Positions 1 through 9,993 of a stretch of 64,000 nt of DNA are shown one piece after another. The notes below the pieces were generated by a model. That model ran no database searches. It was not told the DNA's origin and saw only the letters and a list, made by a program, of their open reading frames with translations. Source of the DNA: Candidatus Obscuribacterales bacterium (GTDB lineage: Bacteria > Cyanobacteriota > Vampirovibrionia > Obscuribacterales > Obscuribacteraceae). Numbering within the stretch: position 1 is the stretch's first letter; each line of letters starts with the position of its first letter. The stretch is taken from contig JAKFVQ010000006.1 of the NCBI GenBank assembly GCA_021732085.1, forward strand, positions 118,270 through 182,269, given 5' to 3'. A program made the translations under genes and the position numbers.

Positions 1-3000
1 CAGGTGCAGCGGGCACTGTGACCTTAACATCTGATACTTTCTCTATCGCAACCGGAGATATCGATACACATGCCACAAGCGGCTCCGCTCCGGCTGGCAA
101 TGTCTTTATTTCATCACTTCAAGATATCGTTACCGGTAATATAAATGCTAATCATGCCGGCGCAGGTTCCGGCGGGTCCCTCACCCTGGTGAGGGCCGCA
201 GCTATGAAAACAGGAAATGTTGATACCTCAAGTAATGGATTTTCCGGCGGCGCGATTTCGGCAGTTTCTGTTGGTGATAACAGTAAGTATTCATTTGAAA
301 TGGGGAATCTAAAAACATCTGGTTATACAAGTGCCGGCTCGATAATGTTAGTGGCAGATGATTTTGGTGCGATGCCCTCTTCTGTAGGCAAGATCACGGC
401 ACAAGCTACCGGTCCCACCGGAAGCGGTGGGTCAGTCGGTATAGCCACCTTGGGCAAGCTAACGGTCGGCAACATCGACACCACCAACACGGCCGCGAGC
501 ACCACAAGCGGTGCACACTCGGGGTCTGTGTTCCTATCATCCGGCAATGCGAACGACGCAATTTCTGTCGGGTCTATCAACGCATATAATTCAGTAAATG
601 GTTCCGCGACAGGACAAGTAATACTGATTGCCTCAGGAAAGATAACAACGACTGGAGCAATAACGACATCTGCAGGTAGCATCCCTGGGCAGACATTCAC
701 CACAAAAGTTCTAAGCGGAACAGAGGCATCGGTAAATCCGAATTACACGGGTGATAGGATGTCTATAAGTTCCAGTACAACCGTAAAGGTATCTGTCACT
801 GAAATTGGCTCCTCATCTTCAAATTTCAATCCACAAGGATATGCAGCGCTAAGCGGAACTGACACGGAACTGACGATCGATAGCGGCGGCAATTCATCTT
901 TGTTGGCACCGCTTATTTTTACGGCTTATGTGCCAATGTTGATAAAATCCATAAAGTCTGCTGGCAGCGGGGCGGCTGATGGGATATCGCTAGTGATTTT
1001 AGGAAATTTGATTCTCTCCGACGGGATTACTGCAAATGGAACTATAAGTGGTGGCAATGTGACGTTGCAGTCATCTGCTGGACAAATTGCTGCTAACTAT
1101 ATCAACACAAATAGCTCCGGTGCAGGATCGGCCGGTAGCATCAATATCTCTGCCTGGGGCGTGATACCGGTTAGCGGAGATATCAACGCATCCAATACTG
1201 GAAGCGGTACCGGCGGCTCCGTCTTTCTGGCGTCGACCACTGATTCTGTTATGACCGGCGACATAAAGACCTCTGTCACAGGTCCTTCGACATCAGCAGG
1301 CAACGTGACCGTTTCTGCCTATCAGGCTATGAGTACGAAGTCGATAGACGCATCTAGCGGCGGTACCGGCACGGGTGGCACTGTTTTTCTCATGTCGAGC
1401 GACAGCTCTATTGCAAGTGGGCCGATCAACACCTCGTCTGTTGGCGGTACTGCCGGCAACGTTTACCTATCTGCTTACGGTCCAATTGAGCTGAGGGGAG
1501 ATGTTTTTGCCGGCGAACTTAGCTTTGATGCCGGCGGTAAGATTATGGTAAATCAGGGTGCTACAGCCCCAACCAAGATCAGCACAAGCGGTAGCCAGAC
1601 TTACAATGGTGCTGTCATTCTGAACGCCAACACGAATCTTTCAACGACAAACAGTAGCGCCGTCATTTTTAAGAACACTGTCGATGGCAAAAAGGACTTG
1701 ACTATTGATTCTGCAGGAGGTGACGTCACCTTCACTGGGGACATTGGCTCCACTGCACCGCTCGGACAGGTGATACTGATCGGAACTGGCGCAAGCACAT
1801 ACGGTGGAAAGGTCAGCGCCGCATCCTTGTCTACAACAACAGGAACTAATTTGATCAATGGTGGAAGCATAAAGACTAGCGCAGACCAGACTTATAACGG
1901 AGCACTAGTGCTGGGTGCTGATACAACCTTCAAATCTGACGGAATAGTTACGCTGAATTCTTCGCTGAATGACAATACCGCTAATCGCCTTTTGCAATTC
2001 TCTGGCAACACCGGTTCTTCCGTGAGGATCGTCAATAATGCGCCGCTAAACCTTAACGGTGCAAACAGTGTCATAGGATTCAATCGAGGATCATCTGGTG
2101 GTATCAACTTGAGTGGTACAGGAAGCCTAAATGCCAGCCAAGTCAATTTCGGAAATCTGAACCCAACAACGCTGCAGATTTTTGCACCATTTGTGACAGT
2201 GAGCCCTTTTAGCGGTAGCTATGATCTGGGAAACACTTCGATAAAACAAACAAGCATTTCAGGGACTATGCAGGTCGCCGAATTCATCGCACCACCAGCA
2301 CCAGCACCATCGCCATCGCCGGCATCGCCAACGCCTCAGTCGAATTCAAATTCAATTCAGCTTTCTGCCTTTTCAGGTGCTTTGGCATCTTCCGCCAGAC
2401 AGTTCCCGTCGTCAGATCTCATTCCAACTGATCTGACGCGCTCTCGTGGATTTGGAAGGGCGCTCTCTGAGCTTGAGGAGGTAGAGAATCAGCTTCTTCT
2501 TTCGGGCAAGGTTACGAAGGAACAAGAACAAGTAGCTGTATTTGCCGGAACGAGCTTTGACACGCAAACCTTGCAAGGGCTGTCTCAAACTGGCGTAGAC
2601 GTTGCTGCTGGTTCAACGGAGTCAGCAATAACATTGAATCGTGGAATTGTACTTTTCGCGCCTAAGTCAGATATTGAAGTTAGAACAAAAGAAGGAGATG
2701 TTTACATAACTGCAGGGTCTGTCGTTTTGGTTTTTGAGGACGGAAATGACTCGGCGGTTTTGAATGTGTCCGATGCAAAACAGGGTGATGTAGGTGTAAG
2801 AATCGGCAGCAATTCATACCCTATTCTGCCGGGGGAAGAGCTTGTCTTGACACGATCAACTTCAGGTACGTTCAATGCAATTAATCCTGCAAGAATAATT
2901 GCGCACCGCGACGTAAGAAAAGCCCACCTAGATCGAGGCGTCTCCGCCTATTTGTGCGAATTCTCGTTAGTATCGGCACTTTCGAGTACAGGGCTATACA

Positions 3001-3104
3001 GCAAATTGAAAAAAGACGATTCTTTGAAGCCGGTCTTAAGGCAAATCCTCTTAATGGCAGCCTCTCTCCAGTCCGTGACCAGCGCGCGCGGCCCATACAG
3101 ATAA
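1..3104 (+). CDS. Partial repetitive beta-helix (adhesin/haemagglutinin-like) protein with FecR-like C-terminus
   Basis: The reading frame is open to the left edge: the codons before the GTG at 18 continue in frame as GAGT, so this is the C-terminal part of a larger protein. Residues about 1-750 are dozens of degenerate units rich in G, S, T and N, such as GSGGSVFLAS and GDINTSN. This pattern is typical of right-handed beta-helix secreted adhesins of the filamentous haemagglutinin type. A Pro/Ala/Ser linker lies near residues 755-775. The last 200 residues are globular, and the stretch around ITLNRGIVLFAP..VRTKEGDVYITAG resembles a FecR-type domain. The N-terminus with its export signal is outside the window. 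The family and surface location are inferred from composition; no catalytic motif is visible. The gene ends convergently with the sensor kinase at 3185. Confidence 0.75.
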   Translation, partial: GAAGTVTLTSDTFSIATGDIDTHATSGSAPAGNVFISSLQDIVTGNINANHAGAGSGGSLTLVRAAAMKTGNVDTSSNGFSGGAISAVSVGDNSKYSFEMGNLKTSGYTSAGSIMLVADDFGAMPSSVGKITAQATGPTGSGGSVGIATLGKLTVGNIDTTNTAASTTSGAHSGSVFLSSGNANDAISVGSINAYNSVNGSATGQVILIASGKITTTGAITTSAGSIPGQTFTTKVLSGTEASVNPNYTGDRMSISSSTTVKVSVTEIGSSSSNFNPQGYAALSGTDTELTIDSGGNSSLLAPLIFTAYVPMLIKSIKSAGSGAADGISLVILGNLILSDGITANGTISGGNVTLQSSAGQIAANYINTNSSGAGSAGSINISAWGVIPVSGDINASNTGSGTGGSVFLASTTDSVMTGDIKTSVTGPSTSAGNVTVSAYQAMSTKSIDASSGGTGTGGTVFLMSSDSSIASGPINTSSVGGTAGNVYLSAYGPIELRGDVFAGELSFDAGGKIMVNQGATAPTKISTSGSQTYNGAVILNANTNLSTTNSSAVIFKNTVDGKKDLTIDSAGGDVTFTGDIGSTAPLGQVILIGTGASTYGGKVSAASLSTTTGTNLINGGSIKTSADQTYNGALVLGADTTFKSDGIVTLNSSLNDNTANRLLQFSGNTGSSVRIVNNAPLNLNGANSVIGFNRGSSGGINLSGTGSLNASQVNFGNLNPTTLQIFAPFVTVSPFSGSYDLGNTSIKQTSISGTMQVAEFIAPPAPAPSPSPASPTPQSNSNSIQLSAFSGALASSARQFPSSDLIPTDLTRSRGFGRALSELEEVENQLLLSGKVTKEQEQVAVFAGTSFDTQTLQGLSQTGVDVAAGSTESAITLNRGIVLFAPKSDIEVRTKEGDVYITAGSVVLVFEDGNDSAVLNVSDAKQGDVGVRIGSNSYPILPGEELVLTRSTSGTFNAINPARIIAHRDVRKAHLDRGVSAYLCEFSLVSALSSTGLYSKLKKDDSLKPVLRQILLMAASLQSVTSARGPYR

Positions 3105-3184
3105 TGCGAACAGGCAATTCGAAGCGTCCATAGGATTGCAATTACAGGCGCGAATTCCAGTGTCTACCGAGCCTTCGACTTAAA

Positions 3185-4816
3185 CTAGACCTTGCTCTCT
3201 TCCGGTGGTGCATTCTTTGCATTGGTGATGTCGGCTTCGCTGGCTTTGCGCACGCGGAACCAGAATGTGCTGCCTTTGCCTTCTTCGCTGTCGACGCCGA
3301 TGGTGCCACCGTGCACGGTGACAAGCGCTTTGCATATTGCTAGTCCCAAACCGGTTCCTTTTTTCTCACTGGAATCGGTGACGCTGACCTGTCGATAGCG
3401 ATCAAAAATCAGATTCTGGTATGCACTCGGCACACCCTTGCCCTGGTCCACAACAGAGACTTCGACAAGATCAATCATGTCCTTAACTCTGATTTCGACT
3501 ACACTTTCCGCTGGTGAATATTTGATTCCGTTTGATACCAAGTTAATGAGGACCTGTGTCAGGCGACCGGACTCGGCCCAAACATGCAAGTTCGTTTTCA
3601 TAGGCTTCAACGTAACTTTGTTCATCGCAGCAAAACCATTAAGTTGCTCGACGGCGGTCTCAATGATTTCGGATAGCGGTTCTACTTTCAAATCAAGCTC
3701 AAGATGTCCGCTCTCGCATTTGTCTAGATCCAAAAGTTGCCCAATCAGTGCAATCAAGCGCCCAATGCTGCGCTGCGCGCCGGACAGCGATTTGCGCCCT
3801 TCATAGGCAAGCTCACCGTATATACCGGATTCGATCACTTCCAAATTGAACTGCAATGACGACAAAGGCGTGCGCAAATCGTGACTGATCATATGCACGA
3901 ATTCACTTTTAACGCGTTCGAGTTCCTTGCTTACACTGATATCGCTAACGATGCAAAAGTATTGATTTTGGCTGCCCGACCATTCTATGGTCCAGCGAAG
4001 ATCACAAACCGAACCATCCTTCTTCAAAGCCCGAACATCAACGCTCCTTGTCGATCCTTTTTCGCGTACGAAGTTCAAGGCGACTTTGAGCGACTCCACG
4101 TCCTCGGGAAGCAAAATTCTGTCTGGTCCTTTTCCAACAACGCCATAACCGAGCAAGCGATAGAATGCCGTATTCGAAGCAAGAACTTTGCCGCTTGCAT
4201 CCATTGAGCAAATGATATCTGCTGAATAATCGGCAATTGCTTTCTCACGCTCGCTTACTTCCACCAGCGCGTTAACGACCTGATCCACAGCGGACATTAA
4301 TGCCTGCAGTTCGACTTCTTCTTCATTGTCTACAAGTTCGACTCGCCCTTTGACCTTTTGCTTAATTCGTTTCAGCGTCAGAGATAATGGAGTGACAAAC
4401 CAGCCAGAAAGAAGCACGAACGAAAAAGCCAGCAAGCCAATCACAACGACCGCAGCAACTATGCTGCCAATGAGCAAGCCCGACTTCGCATCAGGTGCTA
4501 GCGGAAGCGAATTGACTTGTAGCAAAATGAAAGCAGTATGGGCCAAAACAGCAAGAAGAATAATCCCTAGGGCAACCAGCACGCACTGCATGGCTTTCCA
4601 TTTAGGCATTTTCTCCGCTATCGAAGCGAAGCTCTTCGATACGTCGCTTTCCTTCTCTTCCTGAGCCTTTTCGGCGATAAGCTTCTCAACCAGCTCACGA
4701 TCAGCGAGGATTAAAGCCTGAGGAGTTAGACCATCAGCCGCGATTGAATCCAGCGCGACCTTTCGCAAACGGGCAAGATACCAGGATTGAAGGATTTCGT
4801 ACTTCGAATTGGCCAT
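3185..4816 (-). CDS. Membrane sensor histidine kinase with PAS domain
   Basis: This 543-residue protein starts with about 75 hydrophilic residues, then has two transmembrane segments (about 78-100 and 113-140) and a HAMP-like linker. A PAS domain follows at about 195-300, then a HisKA dimerisation domain with the phospho-accepting His312 in SHDLRTPLSSL, and a HATPase_c domain. The HATPase_c domain has an N-box (NLVSNG, about 425-430), a G1 box (DQGKGVPS) and a G2 box (GTGLGLAICKAL). It should autophosphorylate and signal through a response regulator, but none is encoded nearby. The periplasmic loop is only about 12 residues, so the signal is probably sensed in the membrane or by the cytoplasmic PAS domain. 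It lies 23 bp downstream of the yhaN-like gene on the same strand and is probably the last gene of that operon. This coupling to a DNA repair pair is unusual. Confidence 0.93.
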   Translation of the reverse strand: MANSKYEILQSWYLARLRKVALDSIAADGLTPQALILADRELVEKLIAEKAQEEKESDVSKSFASIAEKMPKWKAMQCVLVALGIILLAVLAHTAFILLQVNSLPLAPDAKSGLLIGSIVAAVVVIGLLAFSFVLLSGWFVTPLSLTLKRIKQKVKGRVELVDNEEEVELQALMSAVDQVVNALVEVSEREKAIADYSADIICSMDASGKVLASNTAFYRLLGYGVVGKGPDRILLPEDVESLKVALNFVREKGSTRSVDVRALKKDGSVCDLRWTIEWSGSQNQYFCIVSDISVSKELERVKSEFVHMISHDLRTPLSSLQFNLEVIESGIYGELAYEGRKSLSGAQRSIGRLIALIGQLLDLDKCESGHLELDLKVEPLSEIIETAVEQLNGFAAMNKVTLKPMKTNLHVWAESGRLTQVLINLVSNGIKYSPAESVVEIRVKDMIDLVEVSVVDQGKGVPSAYQNLIFDRYRQVSVTDSSEKKGTGLGLAICKALVTVHGGTIGVDSEEGKGSTFWFRVRKASEADITNAKNAPPEESKV

Positions 4817-4839
4817 TCTCGAATTCTAGCACTTCAGCC

Positions 4840-7800
4840 TTACGGTGTCAGGCGCAATCCGGACAAAGTGGTCTGTTTTGCAAGAGGCAAAAGCTGTGTC
4901 TCCGACTCGATCAGAGAATTAAAGAATACATCTTCCGGGTCGAAATGTTCCCGTGCCAGCTCGACTATGTGTTGATGGTGCGTGAACATGATTACTTGAG
5001 TCCGTTTGGAAAATTCAACCAACACGCGCAAGGTAGCCAGTGAGCGCTGATCGTCGAAGTTCACGAGGATGTCATCAACGATAAACGGCAGTGGCTCTTC
5101 CCGATCCAGATAAAGTGAGAGGCTGGCAAGTCGCAGAGCCAGGTAGACCTGGTCGCATGTGCCTTCGCTCATACCCTCGATTGGGGTGAGACTTCCAGTC
5201 TCGGCTTTTACTCCGAACAAAACCGGATCGCCCTTATCATTGAAATCTTCTTGTAATCCAGCGAAATTATTGTTGGTCAAGCGCGCAAAGATTTCACTAG
5301 CCCTTTTCAAGATGGGACTTTGATGCTTTTCGCGGTAGCGCTCAATCGCTTTCTTGAGAATCAGGCTTGCTAATCTTAGCCGTCCATATTGCTCGACGTC
5401 CTGCCCCAACTCCGCAAGAATTTGTTGAACACGAGCCGCGGACTCGGCTGCAAGAGCCGCTCCGTCCATTCCTTTTATGATTTGCAGTTCGCTTCCAATG
5501 CTTACCTGAATCTGATCGCGCTCTGCCTGTAACTGCTGAACATTTTCTGATAACTCCGGAATTTCTTTGTTTAAACTTTCCAGAGACTTTTCGGCGCATT
5601 CCTTCAACAATGATTCCAGTGAACAATCGGGTGCAATCCGGACCAGCTGCCGATTATAGTTATCCAAAAGCTCGTTGACGCGGCGTCGCTGTTCAGACTT
5701 TCGAGCAGCTTCAATCAAATCAGCTTCAGATTGGACTTGTGCTTCCAGCATCATGCGCTGTTTTTTGTCTGCCAAGTTTGAAAGCGCGGACTTCCTGACT
5801 GCTATAGCTTCTTGAAGCTCGGTTTGCTGCTCTGCCACCAGTTTTCGTCGAGCAAAAACTTCCTTCGCCTTCTTAAGCCTTGCATAAAGCTCGTTAGCTG
5901 TACGCTCAGCCGAATCTTGCCGAGCATCAGGCATCAACTGTTGGGCTAGCTCGAACACATCATTCCTGAACTTATCAGCATCGCGATCGATGCCGGCGAT
6001 TCGCCGCTTGAAGTTGGCTATTTGCTCATAATGAGCGAAGAATTGATCAAGCCGATCAAGGAAAGCGGTGATTTCTTCGGGACTGGTGCTTGACGCAAGC
6101 CCTACAGCAGCCACCGCGGGGTCCCATGCCGCCGACCATGATTCAATCTCACCGGCGCACTTCGAATCGATCTCCGTGAGTGTGAGCCGTTCCGAATTCA
6201 ACTTCGCTAATGCTTTTTCAAGATCGGCATAGGTCTGTTTGGAAGAGCGGGCTTGCTCCAAGGCCTCTTGCGCAAGCGGGATGATTTCAATTAAGGCTGT
6301 ATTTTCAGAAACATCAGAGCCGATTTTCTTGAGTCGCTGCAGTTCCTTTATCAGCTCGGTTTTTAAATTCAGACTACGCTGTTCATCCTGCTCGAGTTTA
6401 TCTAGTTCCGTGGTGACCGCATCAAGGCTTTTTAACAAGTTCTGAAATGCAGGTTTCCACATTTTTGCTTGTGATGGTGTAGCAAAACGATCAGCAACTT
6501 CGAGCCAGAGAGCGCGCCAATCATTTGTCTTCTTACTGAGGGTTGCTTCTATCAATGCGATCTTTTTATTTGCTTCTTCTCGTCTCTCATCAAGCTGTTT
6601 GCTCAGGCGAGTCAGCTGCGCCTTTCTGGCAACAGAATCTGCTTCGGTGCGCAAGCGATCGGAGATCAAATCGGATTGAGAGACCGTCCAAACATAAGCA
6701 GTTTCAAGATCAATTGGTTGTTGCAGGGAGCTGCAAAAGGACGCAATCTCACCGCTATCAGTTTGTGATTCTTTCCAAGACTTCAGGACAAGCTTCCAGC
6801 CTCTCTCGCGCGATTCGCGGAGCCTGACAAGGTCCGCCTCTTCAGGCACATTGCGCATATTGGCATGATTTTCCAGCTGTTCCTTTGCTAAACGCAGCTC
6901 TTCGCCTAATGCTTGAAAACGGTCCTTCGCATTTTCAAGTTCCTTGTTTGTGTTTGCAATATCGCGATCAAACTGCTCGATAGTTTCACTGTCCGGAACC
7001 GGCAACAGATTGATAAACTCGGACAGTGCACTTGTATTCAAATTGGATTCGGTTACGTCAGCTGGAATACGCACACCAAGCTTTCGCAAATCGAGCAAGA
7101 TTTGTTTATACTTTCTCTCAATAGACCGCCGTTCGCCAGCACACCGTTGCTCAATTTGAGCATCTTGCTGTGCCGATCGAAACACTGCCGTCAGCTTTTC
7201 ACAGTCGGGCAGCTCTCCAATTTTCGCGATAGCATCGCGGCATTGTTGGATACTTTCGCCATTGCGTTTCATCTGAGCTTCGGCATCACGCTTTGCCTGC
7301 CACAAGGCCTTTCGCTCCAAAGCGAGCTTGCGCAAACGAGTCTTTTCCTGCACACTCAGGCGGAACTCTTGCGCTGCTTCAAAGTCGCATTCTTTACCAA
7401 GATCGCGCAAGCAAGATTTGGCCCGCTCCTCTTCATCCTCCAGATTTTGCACAAGACCGGATTTATCAATCGCTGCCTTCTGGTGTGAGCCTAATGACTG
7501 TTGCAACATTTCGATTCGATTAGATTGATCGAGAATTGTCTCCGGCAAATCGAGCGCAGAGATCTCACTTAATACCGAACTGAGCTTCTGTTCGTCGTGA
7601 TTTTGCTCTCTTGTCAAAATGGTCGATTGCTCGATGATAGCCCGGGCTTCGTCGGCAAAGTTTTCCGGAAGGAGCGGAAATTCTGCCAACTTCTGAGCCT
7701 CGTCTAGATACAACGAGCGTTCGGCGATGAGAGGAATTGCATCACGCATCCGTGCCAGATGAGCTAGTGCAATTTCGAATTTTTGCAATTGATCGTCTAA

Positions 7801-8472
7801 CTGTTTCTTGCGCCCGATCGCAACTTTCAACGCTTGATCATGGCGTTCCCATTCGCTGCTTGGAAGTTCGCTCTCTCGCAGTGTCTTTTTAGCTTCGGAA
7901 TAGTCAGTCAGCTGCTTATTGATGCGGCGAGTCGATCCGGCACGCACATAGAGATCTTGCAGCTCCTTTTCCAGGCTTTCCTGAACACTCTTCAGATTTG
8001 CTATGCCAGATCCCGTGCTGAATAAAAGTTGGCCAAGTTCGCCTGAACCCTTAAGTATGGCCTCGCCACCACTGACCAGAGTCGCGTGGTCGATACCAAA
8101 CATTGATTCGAATGTCGTTTGATTTATGTTGCCGAGAAAGCGCTGCAAGACCGCCGCTTCGATGACTTCAGTTTCCTTGTCCATATTGCGCAGCGTCTTG
8201 CTATTACCTTTGCGCCTGACGGCTTTAAGAACGCTACCATCGCTATGCTGGAGCGTTACGCCGATGCGCATATCAGGATGGGCATGGCGAAAGTTGTCGG
8301 TTGATTTGGCCGGAATCCCGTAAAGGACTTGCCGCAGTGCACGCAAGGATGAACTTTTCCCAGCTTCGTTAGGACCAAAAATTATGTGCAAGCCTTCCTT
8401 GCCACGCGATAGATCGAACACTCGGTTTGTGAAGTGCGAGAAAGCCATGAGATGGAGAGAGAGAATTTTCAT
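4840..8472 (-). CDS. SbcC/YhaN-like AAA ATPase, double-strand-break repair type
   Basis: This 1210-residue protein has the layout of SMC/Rad50/SbcC ATPases. The N-terminal Walker A is GPNEAGKS (residues 33-40). Long coiled-coil arms with high E/K/L/Q content fill the middle. The C-terminal half-site has an ABC signature-like stretch (MSEGTCDQVY, about 1101-1110) and a Walker B (FIVDD, 1130-1134). The Pro-Asn-Glu-Ala P-loop and the overall length match the YhaN family, the partner of the metallophosphoesterase YhaO. The gene starts 9 bp after the YhaO-like gene and has a GAGGTGA ribosome site just before its ATG, so the two are translated as a pair. By analogy with SbcCD and Mre11-Rad50 the complex would process DNA ends. 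The exact role of YhaNO is not settled. No zinc-hook CxxC motif was seen. Confidence 0.88.
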   Translation of the reverse strand: MKILSLHLMAFSHFTNRVFDLSRGKEGLHIIFGPNEAGKSSSLRALRQVLYGIPAKSTDNFRHAHPDMRIGVTLQHSDGSVLKAVRRKGNSKTLRNMDKETEVIEAAVLQRFLGNINQTTFESMFGIDHATLVSGGEAILKGSGELGQLLFSTGSGIANLKSVQESLEKELQDLYVRAGSTRRINKQLTDYSEAKKTLRESELPSSEWERHDQALKVAIGRKKQLDDQLQKFEIALAHLARMRDAIPLIAERSLYLDEAQKLAEFPLLPENFADEARAIIEQSTILTREQNHDEQKLSSVLSEISALDLPETILDQSNRIEMLQQSLGSHQKAAIDKSGLVQNLEDEEERAKSCLRDLGKECDFEAAQEFRLSVQEKTRLRKLALERKALWQAKRDAEAQMKRNGESIQQCRDAIAKIGELPDCEKLTAVFRSAQQDAQIEQRCAGERRSIERKYKQILLDLRKLGVRIPADVTESNLNTSALSEFINLLPVPDSETIEQFDRDIANTNKELENAKDRFQALGEELRLAKEQLENHANMRNVPEEADLVRLRESRERGWKLVLKSWKESQTDSGEIASFCSSLQQPIDLETAYVWTVSQSDLISDRLRTEADSVARKAQLTRLSKQLDERREEANKKIALIEATLSKKTNDWRALWLEVADRFATPSQAKMWKPAFQNLLKSLDAVTTELDKLEQDEQRSLNLKTELIKELQRLKKIGSDVSENTALIEIIPLAQEALEQARSSKQTYADLEKALAKLNSERLTLTEIDSKCAGEIESWSAAWDPAVAAVGLASSTSPEEITAFLDRLDQFFAHYEQIANFKRRIAGIDRDADKFRNDVFELAQQLMPDARQDSAERTANELYARLKKAKEVFARRKLVAEQQTELQEAIAVRKSALSNLADKKQRMMLEAQVQSEADLIEAARKSEQRRRVNELLDNYNRQLVRIAPDCSLESLLKECAEKSLESLNKEIPELSENVQQLQAERDQIQVSIGSELQIIKGMDGAALAAESAARVQQILAELGQDVEQYGRLRLASLILKKAIERYREKHQSPILKRASEIFARLTNNNFAGLQEDFNDKGDPVLFGVKAETGSLTPIEGMSEGTCDQVYLALRLASLSLYLDREEPLPFIVDDILVNFDDQRSLATLRVLVEFSKRTQVIMFTHHQHIVELAREHFDPEDVFFNSLIESETQLLPLAKQTTLSGLRLTP

Positions 8473-8481
8473 ACGCTCACC

Positions 8482-9744
8482 TCACTGTTTTCCGGCAGTC
8501 GAAAGGGGCTTTGTCAGCTTGTCCAAAAGCACCTGTTGAACATCTACAAGCGAATTTTTGACCCATTCATTGCTGGCAAGAAATTTTGCTTCATGCAATT
8601 CGGCAGGCAGGCGGCTGCGCAAATCCGCCAGCTCATCTTGCAGTTCATTCAGCGCGTCAACGTCGAGCGCAGTTTCTCCGATCACCGCAAGAAGTTCGGC
8701 CAGCGGACCGTCAAAATGCTCTGCACCTTCAACCGACAGCCCAGTAGTTTCGACTCTAACCTTTTCAATCCAAATGCGCTCGGATCCGCGCTCAAGACCT
8801 AGGGCGCGAATCGATTCTGTCCAATGTTTTCTTGCCGATCGCAAAACTCCATCGAGGGCGGTTTCGCCCGTTAGAAGCACGCGCACTGCCAGTGGCATAC
8901 CCTCTGCATCCTGCAATGCTGTATCAAGCCCGGAGGAAATTTGCGTAAATGCTTCTTCCTCAGTTTTTACGCCACTTAGATCAACGGACACGCTTTCCCA
9001 GCGCATAACCCCTAGCTCTACAAATTCTTCGCTGACGCTTCCACGATGATCAACAGTTACAAGTGAACAGCCTTTGCGTCCGGCTTCACGAATGTGGCGC
9101 CCTTGAATGTTGCCGGGAAAAACAATCAACGGCTCCTTATTCAAAATTTCTCTTTTGTGAATGTGGCCGAGCGCCCAATATTGATATCCTTTGCTCAACA
9201 GCCCTTCGAGCTTACATGGTGCGTAAGAATCGTGCCCATCACGCCCGCTGGCACAAGTGTGCAAGACGCCGATGTTCACACGCCCTGACTCGCCAGCAGG
9301 ATAGTTGGCCGACAGATCATCCTTAACATCGCCCGTGGCAAAACTCTGTCCGTGAACGCTTACATTGAACTGGTCCAAACGAAATGTTTGAGGGCTCTTA
9401 TGAGCAAATACTTTCACGTTGTCCGGAAGTGGCAGAGACTTTGTTAGCTTGTTTGCCGCATCGTGATTGCCTTTCAGCAGGAATACAGTGATACGCGACT
9501 CTGCAAGCCGAGCCATTTGGCGAACGAAGTACAAGCCAGTGTTGTAATCTTTCCAATCACCGTCAAAAAGATCGCCTGCAATAATCACAAACGCAACCTG
9601 TTCTCTAATAGCAAGATCAACCATGTTCTCCATGGCGCGACGGCTGGCCTGGCGGACGCTATCCACAGGCGCGCCCTCATAGCGCTCCAGACCACGCAGC
9701 GGGCTGTCCAAATGTATGTCTGCTGCATGTATGAACTTAAACAT
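8482..9744 (-). CDS. YhaO/SbcD-like DNA repair exonuclease (calcineurin-like phosphoesterase)
   Basis: This 420-residue metallophosphoesterase shows the family motifs in order: Asp9-x-His11 (AADIHLDSP), Gly-Asp58 (IIAGDLFDGD), Gly-Asn93-His94-Asp95 (LKGNHD), His162 (GVLHTC) and Gly-His194-Ile-His196 (ALGHIHK). Together these form the two-metal site of SbcD/Mre11-type nucleases. The start at 9744 was chosen because MFKFIHAADIHL matches the usual N-terminus and a GAGGA ribosome site lies 6 bp upstream. The frame continues 44 codons further upstream, but that extension is basic and lacks family character. It is the first gene of a three-gene operon with the YhaN-like ATPase and a sensor kinase. 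The inferred role is nuclease subunit of an SbcCD-like DNA end-processing complex. Confidence 0.9.
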   Translation of the reverse strand: MFKFIHAADIHLDSPLRGLERYEGAPVDSVRQASRRAMENMVDLAIREQVAFVIIAGDLFDGDWKDYNTGLYFVRQMARLAESRITVFLLKGNHDAANKLTKSLPLPDNVKVFAHKSPQTFRLDQFNVSVHGQSFATGDVKDDLSANYPAGESGRVNIGVLHTCASGRDGHDSYAPCKLEGLLSKGYQYWALGHIHKREILNKEPLIVFPGNIQGRHIREAGRKGCSLVTVDHRGSVSEEFVELGVMRWESVSVDLSGVKTEEEAFTQISSGLDTALQDAEGMPLAVRVLLTGETALDGVLRSARKHWTESIRALGLERGSERIWIEKVRVETTGLSVEGAEHFDGPLAELLAVIGETALDVDALNELQDELADLRSRLPAELHEAKFLASNEWVKNSLVDVQQVLLDKLTKPLSTAGKQ

Positions 9745-9993
9745 CGATGTCCTCGGCAGTGCAGACTTCGTATTGGCAGAGCTGACTCTGCTGGGTTTCT
9801 TTCGTGGAATCATAGAACTCTTTTTCTTTTGAATAATGAGCAACTGTAATTCCATGCCCATCATGTTAGACGGCACGAAAACTATAATGGTTCAATCGAA
9901 TCTATATAGATTAGCAAGCGGGCGTAAATGCGCTATCTATGCGGCACATACGGAACCGCATGCGCGCTCTTGACTGAAATTGCTTGATTAAAT

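Noticed and set aside
323..2146. Several antisense frames in the adhesin-like gene
   Set aside because: They arise from the repetitive G/S/T codon pattern, have no ribosome sites and resemble no protein.
9745..9876. 44-codon upstream extension of the YhaO-like gene
   Set aside because: The ATG at 9744 has a good ribosome site and the family N-terminus. The extension is basic, low in complexity and lacks a ribosome site.
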